This document shows positions 15,151 through 22,704 of a stretch of 23,338 nucleotides of DNA, piece after piece. The notes beneath the pieces were generated by a model. That model did not search any database and was not told where the DNA came from. It worked only from the letters and a program-made list of their open reading frames with translations. The first letter of the stretch is position 1. The number at the start of each line of letters is the position of its first letter. Both the position numbers and the translations under genes were made by a program. Source of the DNA: Bacillota bacterium (GTDB taxonomy: Bacteria > Bacillota > Clostridia > Christensenellales > Aristaeellaceae); NCBI GenBank assembly GCA_023460055.1, contig JAEWRJ010000021.1, positions 1 to 23,338 on the forward strand. The letters run 5' to 3'.

Positions 15151-15711
15151 TTATGCTTCGTTGATTTTCCTGATCGCATCCTCACGAATGGCCTGCCGCA
15201 GGATGGTCAAGTAATCTGAGAAAGCCACCTTATCATCCGCGTAGGTCAGGTTTAGCTCGTATTCCTTTGGAAGCCAGGTGGAGATATCGGACAAGTTATG
15301 CTGAATGACCGCCTCGAGATTATCGATGGCTTTATATATTTTCGCTTCAGTCGTCCTGCGCTCCTCCATCTCTTCATACAGGGCGTTCATCTCCTCGGCA
15401 TACCCCTGCGGCAGCGATTTGACCCATCCGTCGAGAAGTTCTTTTTCCATCTGCTCATGGGCCTCAGTCTTGTCAAATGATGGAATATCTCCGGTAAAGC
15501 ACTCCCCCAGATCGTGGATGATGAGCATCTTGATCACCTTGTCCATATCAGCCTCGGGAAACTCATCCCGCATGAAAAAGGCCATCAGGGTCGTCATCCA
15601 CAGATGCTCCGCCACGCTTTCATGCCGGCCTTTGGAGGTATAGCAGTGTCTGGTCGTATCCTTCAGTCTCTCGGCGACCCGAAGGATGTCCAGCAATTTT
15701 CTTGCTTCCAT
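15151..15711 (-). CDS. HD-domain phosphohydrolase, YfbR-like 5'-nucleotidase type
   Basis: A 186-residue HD-superfamily protein. The metal-binding pattern is complete: H36 in ESVAEHLW, H66-D67 in IIHDLGE, and D130 in KAIDNLEAVIQHN. This spacing and the single-domain size match the HD_3/YfbR-like group, whose characterised member is a 5'-deoxynucleotidase acting on dNMPs. The exact substrate here is not known. AAGGAG lies 6 bases before the ATG. It stands between two terminators, with a possible promoter inside the upstream rpsT terminator, so it is probably transcribed on its own. Convergent with psuG. Confidence 0.82.
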   Translation of the reverse strand: MEARKLLDILRVAERLKDTTRHCYTSKGRHESVAEHLWMTTLMAFFMRDEFPEADMDKVIKMLIIHDLGECFTGDIPSFDKTEAHEQMEKELLDGWVKSLPQGYAEEMNALYEEMEERRTTEAKIYKAIDNLEAVIQHNLSDISTWLPKEYELNLTYADDKVAFSDYLTILRQAIREDAIRKINEA

Positions 15712-15730
15712 ATAAAACTCCTTCTATATA

Positions 15731-15773
15731 CAAAAAAGCCGCCATGAATGCTTTTTACATCATCAGCGGCTTT
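15731..15773 (-). terminator. Intrinsic terminator of rpsT
   Basis: On the minus strand, arms AAAGCCGC (15766-15773) and GCGGCTTT (15735-15742) form an 8-bp stem. The stem ends in TTTTTTG. The 23-nt loop can form a small inner stem. It lies just after the rpsT stop and before the HD-domain gene. Confidence 0.8.
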
Positions 15774-15780
15774 AGGTCAA
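15752..15780 (-). promoter_or_regulatory. Possible promoter of the HD gene inside the rpsT terminator
   Basis: On the minus strand, -35 TTGACC (15775-15780), 17-bp spacer, -10 TAAAAA (15752-15757). The -10 matches at only four positions. The predicted start, near 15745, falls after the left arm of the hairpin, so its own transcript would escape the terminator. Confidence 0.3.
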
Positions 15781-15787
15781 GGTCTGA

Positions 15788-16051
15788 TCAGGCAGAAGCC
15801 TTGTTCAGCGCCTTGGCCAGACGGGCCTTCTTGCGGTTGACGGCGTTCTTGTGAACGATACCCTTGGCCGCGGCCTTATCCAACGTGGAGGCGACAACGC
15901 TCAGCTCTTTGACTGCTGCGGTGGGATCGGACGCGAGAATGGCATTGTATTTCTTCACTGCGGTCTTCACTCTGGATTTCACCATGCGGTTACGCAGGTT
16001 TTTCTTCTCATTCACCTTGACGCGCTTGATGGCTGACTTAATGTTCGGCAA
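15788..16051 (-). CDS. rpsT: 30S ribosomal protein S20
   Basis: An 87-residue, highly basic primary rRNA-binding protein of the 30S subunit. The family hallmark MPNIKSAIKRVKVNEKKNLRNRMVKS is followed by the typical KAAAKGIVHKNAVNRKKARLAKAL near the C-terminus. The length is standard. The start is TTG at 16051, backed by an excellent GGAGGTGA at a 6-base gap; unusual starts are known for S20 and can play a part in its control. It is a single-gene unit with its own promoter and terminator. Confidence 0.98.
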   Translation of the reverse strand: MPNIKSAIKRVKVNEKKNLRNRMVKSRVKTAVKKYNAILASDPTAAVKELSVVASTLDKAAAKGIVHKNAVNRKKARLAKALNKASA

Positions 16052-16095
16052 CTTGTTTCACCTCCCCGAATAGCTTGTGCTTAACAGCAAAATTG

Positions 16096-16124
16096 ACTTT
16101 ACCACAATCTGCCGTTCAACGCAA
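16096..16124 (-). promoter_or_regulatory. Promoter of rpsT with extended -10
   Basis: On the minus strand, -35 TTGCGT (16119-16124), 17-bp spacer, extended -10 TG-G-TAAAGT (hexamer 16096-16101). The predicted start is near 16089, about 38 nt before the TTG codon. The -35 region TTGCGTTGAA is identical to that of the proximal yloU promoter. Confidence 0.55.
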
Positions 16125-16151
16125 GAGATAATCCAGCAAAATAGAATATTT

Positions 16152-16187
16152 TTCATGCATGAATAGCCGCCGCGGATCAATTGATCC
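16152..16187. repeat. Two adjacent perfect palindromes between the P-loop kinase gene and rpsT
   Basis: TTCATGCATGAA (16152-16163, 12 bp) and GGATCAATTGATCC (16174-16187, 14 bp) are each perfectly self-complementary and separated by 10 bp. They lie after the kinase stop codon and about 28 bp upstream of the rpsT -35. They could be protein-binding sites or part of a weak kinase terminator; the rest of 16052-16225 holds only the rpsT promoter and ribosome site. Confidence 0.45.
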
Positions 16188-16225
16188 TCATACCTGACGT
16201 GATCGCAGACTGAACCCATGCGACA

Positions 16226-16810
16226 TCAAACCGACAGAGCATCCAGAACACGGGTCAGGGCTGTTTCCCAGGGCCTTGCGGCGATTACAGGGCAGACTGT
16301 GAGGCCGCAAACACCTTCGATCCACCGCCCGTAAGCGGCGCTGACTTCGGCCCTGAAACGCTGCGGTTCCCCGCCTTCCCTTGCCATATAGTTTTCAACG
16401 ATCTGCGGGATATCATCCTGCAGGAAGACAGCCCTTGCCAGGGGACGATCAAGAAGCGCCACGAGATCGGGAGAAACAAAATCCCCTTCGATGATAACCG
16501 GAACCTTGTCCTCAATATGGCGCTGGACAAGCGCCTTCAGCGCCGGGATCATCTCCCTGCCGACATCGATGAGCCAGCTTACATTGCTTTGGATCCCGGC
16601 GGCCTGCCAATCCTCTCCACCGTCCCAGCGGTGGATGGCGGGAAGGCAGCCGCTGTCTGTCATGGCCTTTACAGACAGATAGATGTCATCCGCCTCCAAA
16701 ACACTTACACCATAAAACCGTGATATCTCACAGGCTATGCTCGACTTGCCCGTCCCGGAAGGGCCACCGATCAGCAGAACCATCCAATCTCTGGGCGCGT
16801 TTATAGCCAT
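16226..16810 (-). CDS. P-loop kinase of unknown substrate (2-phosphoglycerate kinase-like)
   Basis: A 194-residue protein with Walker A GGPSGTGKSS (15-24) directly after the first beta strand (WMVLLIG). The segment VSVLEADDIYLSVKAM and VPVIIEGDFVSPDLVALL look like the acceptor-binding aspartate and Walker B strands of a small-molecule kinase. A lid-like YMAREGGEPQRFRAEVSAAYGRWIEG contains several Arg residues. The overall pattern resembles 2-phosphoglycerate kinase-like and zeta-toxin-like P-loop phosphotransferases. I cannot name the substrate. No antitoxin-like gene is beside it, which argues against a zeta toxin. It starts at ATG 16810 with a weak AAAGAG site and has its own strong promoter. 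Divergent from the GNAT gene. Confidence 0.7.
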   Translation of the reverse strand: MAINAPRDWMVLLIGGPSGTGKSSIACEISRFYGVSVLEADDIYLSVKAMTDSGCLPAIHRWDGGEDWQAAGIQSNVSWLIDVGREMIPALKALVQRHIEDKVPVIIEGDFVSPDLVALLDRPLARAVFLQDDIPQIVENYMAREGGEPQRFRAEVSAAYGRWIEGVCGLTVCPVIAARPWETALTRVLDALSV

Positions 16811-16882
16811 GCTGTATACTCTTTGAATCCTTCCGTCATGCTTTGGCGCGGGATTTACCGCCTGATATCATATATCATGCCA

Positions 16883-16910
16883 ATTATATCTTTTTATACT
16901 ATACGGTCAA
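16883..16910 (-). promoter_or_regulatory. Promoter of the P-loop kinase gene
   Basis: On the minus strand, -35 TTGACC (16905-16910), 16-bp spacer, consensus -10 TATAAT (16883-16888). The predicted start is near 16876, a leader of about 66 nt. It is divergent from the GNAT promoter, about 55 bp away. Confidence 0.6.
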
Positions 16911-16965
16911 GAACTTCAGCCTGTCAGATCAGGATTGTGCAAATTCTGTTTTCTCATGTGTCTTG

Positions 16966-16994
16966 TTGACGAGTAACGCAAAAATCACTATGCT
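16966..16994 (+). promoter_or_regulatory. Promoter of the GNAT-asnA operon
   Basis: -35 TTGACG (16966-16971, five of six), 17-bp spacer, -10 TATGCT (16989-16994, four of six). The predicted start is near 17001, leaving about 30 nt before the ATG at 17032. This is too short for a T-box or other large leader control of asnA. Confidence 0.5.
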
Positions 16995-17031
16995 TGAATG
17001 CAATTGCTTCAGGCTTGCAGGGAGGTACGGC

Positions 17032-17607
17032 ATGCTTAACCACAGGGGAACGGATACATTAAAAACGCGGCGCCTGGTGCTGCGCCCTTACCTCAACGGA
17101 GACGGGGATGCCATGTACCTGAACTGGGCAAACGACGAAGAGGTATGCCGCTATCTTACCTGGGCCCCGCTTGAGAGCGTATTGGACAGCCGGCGGATTG
17201 TCAACGACTGGGCAGCCTGCTATGGCAGCGAGTGCTACTATCATTGGGCTATCACGCGGGATGGTGAGCTGGTCGGTGATATCGCGATTGTCCGCTGGAA
17301 TGAGCAGAATGAAGAAGCGGAAATTGGCTACTGTCTCAGCCGCAGGCTGTGGGGGCAGGGCATCATGACCGAGGCGCTGCGCGCCGTCTCCCTTTATCTG
17401 TTTTTTAGCATAGGCTTTCACCGCGTAATGCTCCGCCATGACCGGGATAACCCCGCCTCCGGCCGGGTGATGCAAAAAGCTGGTTTCCGCTATGAGGGCT
17501 GCATGAAAGAGGCCGCCAGACGCAGGGACGGCACTTGGGCCGACCTTTGCCTCTATGGCGCGACATGCGAGGATTTTCAGGATAAAATGGAGGAGCAAAC
17601 CCTATGA
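17032..17607 (+). CDS. GNAT-family N-acetyltransferase (RimJ/RimL-like)
   Basis: A 191-residue acetyltransferase of the Acetyltransf_3 (RimJ/RimL-type) group. The usual opening TLKTRRLVLRPYLNGDGDAMYLNWANDEEV is present. The acetyl-CoA-binding motif A is seen in EIGYCLSRRLWGQGIMTEALRAV (Q/R-x-x-G-x-G/A type), and motif B in NPASGRVMQKAGFRYEGCMKEAARRRDG. The acceptor may be a protein N-terminus, an amino acid or an antibiotic and cannot be told from sequence. The ATG at 17032 is chosen because GGAGG sits 6 bases upstream; the frame stays open further upstream but lacks a site and would cross the promoter. Its stop overlaps the asnA start by four bases, so the two are translationally coupled. 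Confidence 0.85.
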   Translation: MLNHRGTDTLKTRRLVLRPYLNGDGDAMYLNWANDEEVCRYLTWAPLESVLDSRRIVNDWAACYGSECYYHWAITRDGELVGDIAIVRWNEQNEEAEIGYCLSRRLWGQGIMTEALRAVSLYLFFSIGFHRVMLRHDRDNPASGRVMQKAGFRYEGCMKEAARRRDGTWADLCLYGATCEDFQDKMEEQTL

Positions 17608-18605
17608 CCAACATCCCCTCCGGCTACCAATCCCTGCTTGACCTGTACGAGACACAGGAGGGCATCGCGCTGATCAAGCATACCTTTGTCGATTTTTTAT
17701 GCAAGGCGCTGAACCTCAAGCGGGTATCGGCCCCCTTGTTTGTTGAAGGAACGACAGGTCTCAACGACGATCTCAACGGCATCGAGCGGCCCGTGCGCTT
17801 TGATGTGAAGCAGACGGGGGCGGATGTGGAGGTGGTGCACTCCCTGGCCAAGTGGAAACGCCAGGCGCTGAAGCGCTACGGCTTTCCTGTGGGAGAGGGG
17901 CTGTACACGGATATGAACGCCATCCGCCGCGACGAGGCGCTTGATAACCTGCATTCCATTTATGTAGACCAATGGGATTGGGAAAAGGTGATCACGAAGG
18001 AACAGCGCACCATGGCCACGCTGAAAGACGCTATGCAGCGTATCGTGACCGCCATCTGCGCTACCGCGGACCTTTTGCAGTGGCGCTTTCCTGAACTGAG
18101 CGTTCCCCTCACGCGCGAAGTCACCTTCTTTACCGCCCAGGAGCTCGAGGACCTTTATCCCAGCCTGACACCCAAGCAGCGGGAAAACAAGGCCGCCGAG
18201 CTTTATGGCAGCGTCGGTCTTCTGCAGATCGGCGGCGCGCTCAGGTCTGGCAAGCCTCATGACGGCCGCGCGCCCGACTATGACGACTGGTCCTTAAACG
18301 GAGACATCCTGATGTGGAACGATGCTCTGGGAGAAGCTCTGGAGCTCAGCTCCATGGGTATCCGCGTAAGTCCCGAAAGCCTGGCCCGGCAGCTTGAGAT
18401 ATCAGGCTGCGTACACCGCAGCGCTTTCCCCTTCCACCATGCGCTGCTTAAGGGCGAACTGCCCTATACCATCGGCGGCGGCATCGGCCAGAGCCGCCTG
18501 TGCATGCTGCTGCTTGAAAAGGCGCATATCGGCGAGGTGCAATCCAGTTATTGGGATGAAGACACACTGGCCCAGTGCCGGGACGCGGGGATCATATTGC
18601 TTTGA
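17604..18605 (+). CDS. asnA: Aspartate-ammonia ligase (asparagine synthetase A)
   Basis: A 333-residue ammonia-dependent enzyme with a class II aminoacyl-tRNA synthetase fold, converting aspartate, ammonia and ATP to asparagine, AMP and pyrophosphate. Strong family blocks are VSAPLFVEGTTGLNDDLNGIERPV, EVVHSLAKWKRQAL, YTDMNAIRRDE, LHSIYVDQWDWE and the C-terminal GGGIGQSRLCMLLLEKAHIGEVQ. The length equals that of E. coli AsnA (330). A good GGAGGAG site lies before the ATG, inside the end of the GNAT gene. It is followed by a bidirectional terminator. Whether the GNAT partner matters for asparagine metabolism is not known. Confidence 0.98.
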   Translation: MTNIPSGYQSLLDLYETQEGIALIKHTFVDFLCKALNLKRVSAPLFVEGTTGLNDDLNGIERPVRFDVKQTGADVEVVHSLAKWKRQALKRYGFPVGEGLYTDMNAIRRDEALDNLHSIYVDQWDWEKVITKEQRTMATLKDAMQRIVTAICATADLLQWRFPELSVPLTREVTFFTAQELEDLYPSLTPKQRENKAAELYGSVGLLQIGGALRSGKPHDGRAPDYDDWSLNGDILMWNDALGEALELSSMGIRVSPESLARQLEISGCVHRSAFPFHHALLKGELPYTIGGGIGQSRLCMLLLEKAHIGEVQSSYWDEDTLAQCRDAGIILL

Positions 18606-18619
18606 TATGACTGTTGCAA

Positions 18620-18655
18620 AAAGCCCTTGACCGCATGATCACGGACAAGGGCTTT
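18620..18655. terminator. Bidirectional terminator between asnA and galM
   Basis: Arms AAAGCCCTTG (18620-18629) and CAAGGGCTTT (18646-18655) form a perfect 10-bp stem; the 16-nt loop can add a 3-bp CCG/CGG stem. Plus-strand tail TTTAATATTTT serves asnA. The minus-strand tail TTTTTG serves galM. The genes converge here. Confidence 0.85.
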
Positions 18656-18672
18656 AATATTTTGATCAGCTC

Positions 18673-19710
18673 TTATATGACAGAAAAGACGTAGACAGTC
18701 GTTGTTTTGTACTCATCCCCGGCTTTCAGCCTTGTACTGCCAAAATCAGGATGATTGGGTGTATCCGGGTGCTGCTGTGTCTCCAGAGCCATGCCGGCGT
18801 AAGCGCCATACCGCTGCCCATCATGACCGGGGCAGTCAAGCCCCTGGCCGGAGTAGCACTGGATGCCCGGCAGATCGGTCAGCACGCTCATTTGCCTGCC
18901 GCTGTCAGGCGCGCGCAGAATGGCGGCTTCACGCAGGCCCGTCCCTTCAGAAAGCACATAAGCGACATCAAAGCCCTTGGCGCCTTCAAACATGGGATGC
19001 GAGGGCTTTTTCCACGCCTCACCTACCATGACCGGCCGTACAGCGTCAAAAGGCGTTCCTTCCACTGGCAGGATCTTCCCCGTGGGGATCAGTTCGCTAT
19101 CCACTTCAAGGAATTGATTCCCCATGATCTGCAGCGTATGCGACAGGATATCCTTGCCATAGCCCAGATTAAAATAGGCATGATTGGTCAGGTTCACCTG
19201 CGTATCACGGTCGCAAACCGCTGAGTACTCTATCTTCAGATTGGCCTGGTCATCAAAGCTGAAGATGACCCGGGTCTTTAGTTCGCCGGAGAACCCCTCC
19301 TCCAAATGCAGAGAGGTATAGCGCATGGTGACGCTCTGTTCGCCCGTTTCATAGGCCCACAGCTTCTGGTCAAAGCCATCTTTACCGCCGTGCAGCGTAT
19401 TCCTGCCCTCGTTGGCGGTGATCTGGACGCGTTTGCCATCCATGTCAAAGGCTGCGCCGCCGATCCGGTTGGCGTAGCGGCCGATGGTGCCGCCCATGTA
19501 GCCGATATCCCGGCGGGCATAACCCTGGGCGCTGTCCTGACCAAGGCAGACATCACCGGGCTTTCCGTCTTTGTCAAGCACCTTGATTGACACGATGTGC
19601 GCGCCGAAGCTGGTGAGGCTGATGCTCTCTCCCCTCGCGTTTGAGATGGTGATGAGATCCGCCTGCCTGCCCTGCGGATCAAGCCCAAAGGGACGAACTG
19701 TAACACTCAT
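18673..19710 (-). CDS. galM: Aldose 1-epimerase (galactose mutarotase)
   Basis: A 345-residue mutarotase that interconverts alpha and beta anomers of galactose or glucose. The motifs are all present: GGTIGRYANRIGGAAF (Arg in the substrate site), NEGRNTLHGGKDGFDQKLW with His about 107, LTNHAYFNLG with catalytic His 177, and GMALETQQHPDTPNHP with catalytic Glu about 310. The ATG at 19710 is preferred to one 12 codons earlier because GGAGGAG lies 7 bases upstream and it lines up with homologues. The start overlaps the rho stop (ATGA), so it is read from the rho transcript. No other galactose genes are nearby. Confidence 0.96.
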   Translation of the reverse strand: MSVTVRPFGLDPQGRQADLITISNARGESISLTSFGAHIVSIKVLDKDGKPGDVCLGQDSAQGYARRDIGYMGGTIGRYANRIGGAAFDMDGKRVQITANEGRNTLHGGKDGFDQKLWAYETGEQSVTMRYTSLHLEEGFSGELKTRVIFSFDDQANLKIEYSAVCDRDTQVNLTNHAYFNLGYGKDILSHTLQIMGNQFLEVDSELIPTGKILPVEGTPFDAVRPVMVGEAWKKPSHPMFEGAKGFDVAYVLSEGTGLREAAILRAPDSGRQMSVLTDLPGIQCYSGQGLDCPGHDGQRYGAYAGMALETQQHPDTPNHPDFGSTRLKAGDEYKTTTVYVFSVI

Positions 19711-21728
19711 TGCCTTGCTCCTCCGTTGCCCATCATCTTCGCCCACTGATCAAAGCGGGCGACAAAATCTTCATTGTCCTTGGTACGGTCCATCATGGAA
19801 AGCACCATGGAGATGCCCTCCTGCTCGCTGGAGCCGGCGATCATGCGCCGCACGCGCAAGGCCACCGTCTCCTCATCGCGGCTAAGCAGCAGCTCGTCAT
19901 GCCGGGTGCCGGAGCGTACGATGCTGACCGCCGGAAAAATGCGCTGCTCCTGCAGAGCGCGGTCAAGCATTAATTCCATATTGCCGGTGCCCTTGAACTC
20001 CTCATAGATCATATCATCCATGCGGCTGCCGGTTTCCACGATGGCCGTGGCGATGATGGTAAGGGAACCGCCCTCCTTCATATTGCGCGCCGCGCCGAAA
20101 AACCGCTTGGGCTTATTGAGCGCGCCCGCGGCCAGGCCGCCGGACATGATGCGGGCAGTATTAGGCGCGATGGTGTTATAGGCGCGGGATAGGCGGGTCA
20201 GGCTGTCCATCAGGATAACGACATCCTTCCCCTGTTCCACCAGCCGCTTCGCGCGGTCGATCACCAGCTCGCTCACGCGGGCATGATTTTCGGCGGGCTC
20301 GTCAAAGGTGGAGTAGAATACGTCACCGCCGACAGTCTCCTTCAGGTCGGTCACTTCTTCGGGCCGCTCATCGACCAGCAGGGTCATCAGGTGAACATCC
20401 GGATGCAGCCCTCTCATCGACAGGGCAATTTTTTTGAGGATCGTCGTCTTGCCGGCTTTGGGCGGGGCAACAATCAGCGCGCGCTGACCAAAGCCGATGG
20501 GAACAAACAGGTCGATAAATCGCAGGACAGGATCATTCTGCTCGGGCGAAGAAAGCTGCAGGCGACGGTCCGGATAGACAGGCGTCAGATCATCAAAATC
20601 ACGGCGTTTTTTGGCTTCCTCGGGTTCCTGCCCGTTGATGCTGGTGATATAAAGCATCGCGGCATAGCGGTCGCCTTCACGCTGCGGGCGGGTCTTGCCC
20701 TCGACAAAATCTCCGTCACGCAGGGCAAACCGGCGGATCTGGGCGTTGGAGATATACACATCGTTCTTGCCGGGCAGGAAATTGCCCGCTCGCAGGAAGC
20801 CGTAGCCATCCGGATGCGATTCCAGCACGCCGGCACCGTCACCGCAATCGCCCGTCGCCAGCATTTCTGGCACGGCGGGGTTGATACCGCCCGGATCGCG
20901 CGGCTGCATCGGTTCCCGGCGAAGAACAGAGGCAGGATAGGTCCTCACTTCGGCAACATCAGGCATGACAGGCGCAGCGTAGTCAACCGGCGGCCTGCGG
21001 TAGGCAGATACAACATCCGCCGCGGCCTCCGCCAAGGGCTGTTGGTAACGCGCGGCCCCCGGCTGAGCGAAGGCGGAAGGCCGGTATCCCTGCGGAATGG
21101 CCGGCGCGGCAGGCGCGGACACGGGTGCTGCGGCTGCCGCTTCCGCCGCTCTGGCAGCCTCGGGGCCAAACCGCGGGGCGCGAGAAGGCACGGGGCGCGT
21201 CTGCATGGTAGATGTAAAACTATCGCCGGAGGCCTGGTAGAGGCTGGTCTTCCCCGCGGAGGGCGCAGACTGGGCAGCATAGGACTGGGGGTTGTGCCAG
21301 GCCCTTGCCCCTGTCAGGTTGAAGACCGGCTTTGCCTTGCCGGTGGATGTCAGCTGGGGCTGGCGGACAGCAGGCGCGGCAGGCGCCGCCTGCGGCTTGG
21401 GCTGAGGGCCGGTCGCCGGACGGGACGCTGTCAGGACAGGAATATCATCCGAATCATCGGCGATGATCATTGCCCGGCGCTCTGATGCCTGCTGCGAAGC
21501 GGCAGATGAAGGGGCAGGCTGCTCCGCAGCTTTCTCTTCTTTGGGCGCTTGCGGCACCTGCGGCTCCTTGACAGCCAGGCCGGCTTCGTTGACCTGCTGG
21601 ATAATCGTCTTCTGAATATGGTCTAAAATATCAGATTTGGTACGCAAAGCGCCGATCACAATGCCGCGATCCTTGGCAAATTTACGCAGTTCTACTATGG
21701 TTGCGTTGGCTAATTCCGATGGGTTCAT
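19707..21728 (-). CDS. rho: Transcription termination factor Rho with long disordered insert
   Basis: A 673-residue Rho, about 250 longer than E. coli Rho (419). Residues 1-45 form the SAP-like Rho_N domain (IVELRKFAKDRGI). About 50-285 is a low-complexity insert rich in Ala, Pro, Gln and Ser with scattered Arg and Tyr. The RNA-binding cold-shock-like domain follows (about 298-370; GAGVLESHPDGYGFLR, VYISNAQIRRF). The hexameric ATPase core has Walker A APPKAGKT (421-428), VDERPEEVTDL (452-462), MDSLTRLSRAYN, the Q/R-loop region and GTGNMELMLDR. All catalytic blocks are intact, so it should be active. GGAGGG precedes the ATG. It lies 83 bp after degV, in an AT-rich gap with no clear promoter, and overlaps galM. 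Confidence 0.97.
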   Translation of the reverse strand: MNPSELANATIVELRKFAKDRGIVIGALRTKSDILDHIQKTIIQQVNEAGLAVKEPQVPQAPKEEKAAEQPAPSSAASQQASERRAMIIADDSDDIPVLTASRPATGPQPKPQAAPAAPAVRQPQLTSTGKAKPVFNLTGARAWHNPQSYAAQSAPSAGKTSLYQASGDSFTSTMQTRPVPSRAPRFGPEAARAAEAAAAAPVSAPAAPAIPQGYRPSAFAQPGAARYQQPLAEAAADVVSAYRRPPVDYAAPVMPDVAEVRTYPASVLRREPMQPRDPGGINPAVPEMLATGDCGDGAGVLESHPDGYGFLRAGNFLPGKNDVYISNAQIRRFALRDGDFVEGKTRPQREGDRYAAMLYITSINGQEPEEAKKRRDFDDLTPVYPDRRLQLSSPEQNDPVLRFIDLFVPIGFGQRALIVAPPKAGKTTILKKIALSMRGLHPDVHLMTLLVDERPEEVTDLKETVGGDVFYSTFDEPAENHARVSELVIDRAKRLVEQGKDVVILMDSLTRLSRAYNTIAPNTARIMSGGLAAGALNKPKRFFGAARNMKEGGSLTIIATAIVETGSRMDDMIYEEFKGTGNMELMLDRALQEQRIFPAVSIVRSGTRHDELLLSRDEETVALRVRRMIAGSSEQEGISMVLSMMDRTKDNEDFVARFDQWAKMMGNGGARQ

Positions 21729-21811
21729 GAATATCCCTCCAAGAAATGATCAAATAGGATGAAATGGCAGTCTTGTTTATGGAAATTTATATGTTATGGT
21801 TTACCGTTTGC

Positions 21812-22678
21812 TTATTTCATGACAGGAAGAGCCTGTACATAGATGCCCAGCAGACCGGGACCGGTATGGACAGCCAGCGCCGGACCGACTGTGCCTTCGA
21901 TGAAAGATTTGCAGTTAGGAATCAGCTGTTTGACCTGCTGCACGACACGGGCGGCCTCTTCCTTGGCGTTGCCGTCGATTACAGCGATGGAGCAGGCAAT
22001 GCTCTTCTTCGCCTCCGCCACAGCCAGCGCGATGGTCTCGTTGATGGCGTTTGCCCTGCCCCGCACTTTCGCGGCAATGGCATAAGCCCCTTCAGCGTTG
22101 CAGGTGATCACGGGCTTGATTTTAAGCAGAGACCCCAGCACAGCCGCAACCTTGCCGATGCGCCCGCCGCGGGCCAGATAATCAAGCGTAGAGAGGCAGA
22201 AATAGACTTTGGATTCACGGATGCTGTATTCAACCGCTTCAATGATCTCTTCCATCGTGTACCCCTCACGGGCAAGGTTCGCGGCAAGCACCGCCTGTCC
22301 CCCAGCGCCGTAGCTGATGCTGCGGGTATCGATCACATGAATATCAAGCCCTTCATAGCTCTGCGCCATCACGCGCATCATGTTGCAGGTGCCCGACAAG
22401 GCGCTGGAAATGCTGACGATGATCAGCTTCTCATAACCATCCCGTTTGATCTGATCGAGCGTATCTAAAATAAAATCTCCGCCGGGCAATGAGGTACGCG
22501 GCGTCTCCAGGGGAAGCCTTTCATATACCTCTTCGATGCTGATGTCGATCTTGTCTCTGTATTCGCCGTCTGAGTAGATGATGGTAACAGGCACAGAGTA
22601 GATGCCAAGCTCTTTGATTTGTTCGGGTGATACATCGGTGCAGGAATCTACCAGAACAGCTATTTTGTTCGGATTCAT
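21812..22678 (-). CDS. DegV-family fatty-acid-binding protein (FakB-like)
   Basis: A 288-residue DegV-family protein. It shows the typical IAVLVDSCTDVSPEQIKELGI start, a TSLPGG segment (residue region for fatty-acid head-group contact), SISSALSGTCNMMR, VIDTRSISYGAGGQAVLAANLAREG, and the C-terminal GPALAVHTGPGLLGIYV. FakB proteins hold a fatty acid and present it to the kinase FakA; a FakA-like YloV is encoded at 3273-4928. Genomes often carry several DegV paralogues, so the pairing is likely but not proven. The ATG at 22678 is chosen because GGAGGA lies just upstream; a further ATG at 22723 falls between the promoter boxes. It precedes rho. Confidence 0.93.
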   Translation of the reverse strand: MNPNKIAVLVDSCTDVSPEQIKELGIYSVPVTIIYSDGEYRDKIDISIEEVYERLPLETPRTSLPGGDFILDTLDQIKRDGYEKLIIVSISSALSGTCNMMRVMAQSYEGLDIHVIDTRSISYGAGGQAVLAANLAREGYTMEEIIEAVEYSIRESKVYFCLSTLDYLARGGRIGKVAAVLGSLLKIKPVITCNAEGAYAIAAKVRGRANAINETIALAVAEAKKSIACSIAVIDGNAKEEAARVVQQVKQLIPNCKSFIEGTVGPALAVHTGPGLLGIYVQALPVMK

Positions 22679-22704
22679 TCCGTCCTCCTCAATGCTATGA
22701 GCAT

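Noticed and set aside
16843..17031. Longer N-terminus for the GNAT protein
   Set aside because: The extension lacks a ribosome site, covers the predicted promoter and has no similarity to the family; GGAGG before 17032 decides the start.
16811..17031. T-box or other riboswitch before the GNAT-asnA operon
   Set aside because: The predicted leader is only about 30 nt and no specifier stem or T-box sequence is visible.
20283..21485. 400-residue open frame on the plus strand opposite rho
   Set aside because: It is an Arg/Gly/His-rich antisense shadow of the GC-rich rho coding frame, with no family signature; the rho frame is unmistakable.
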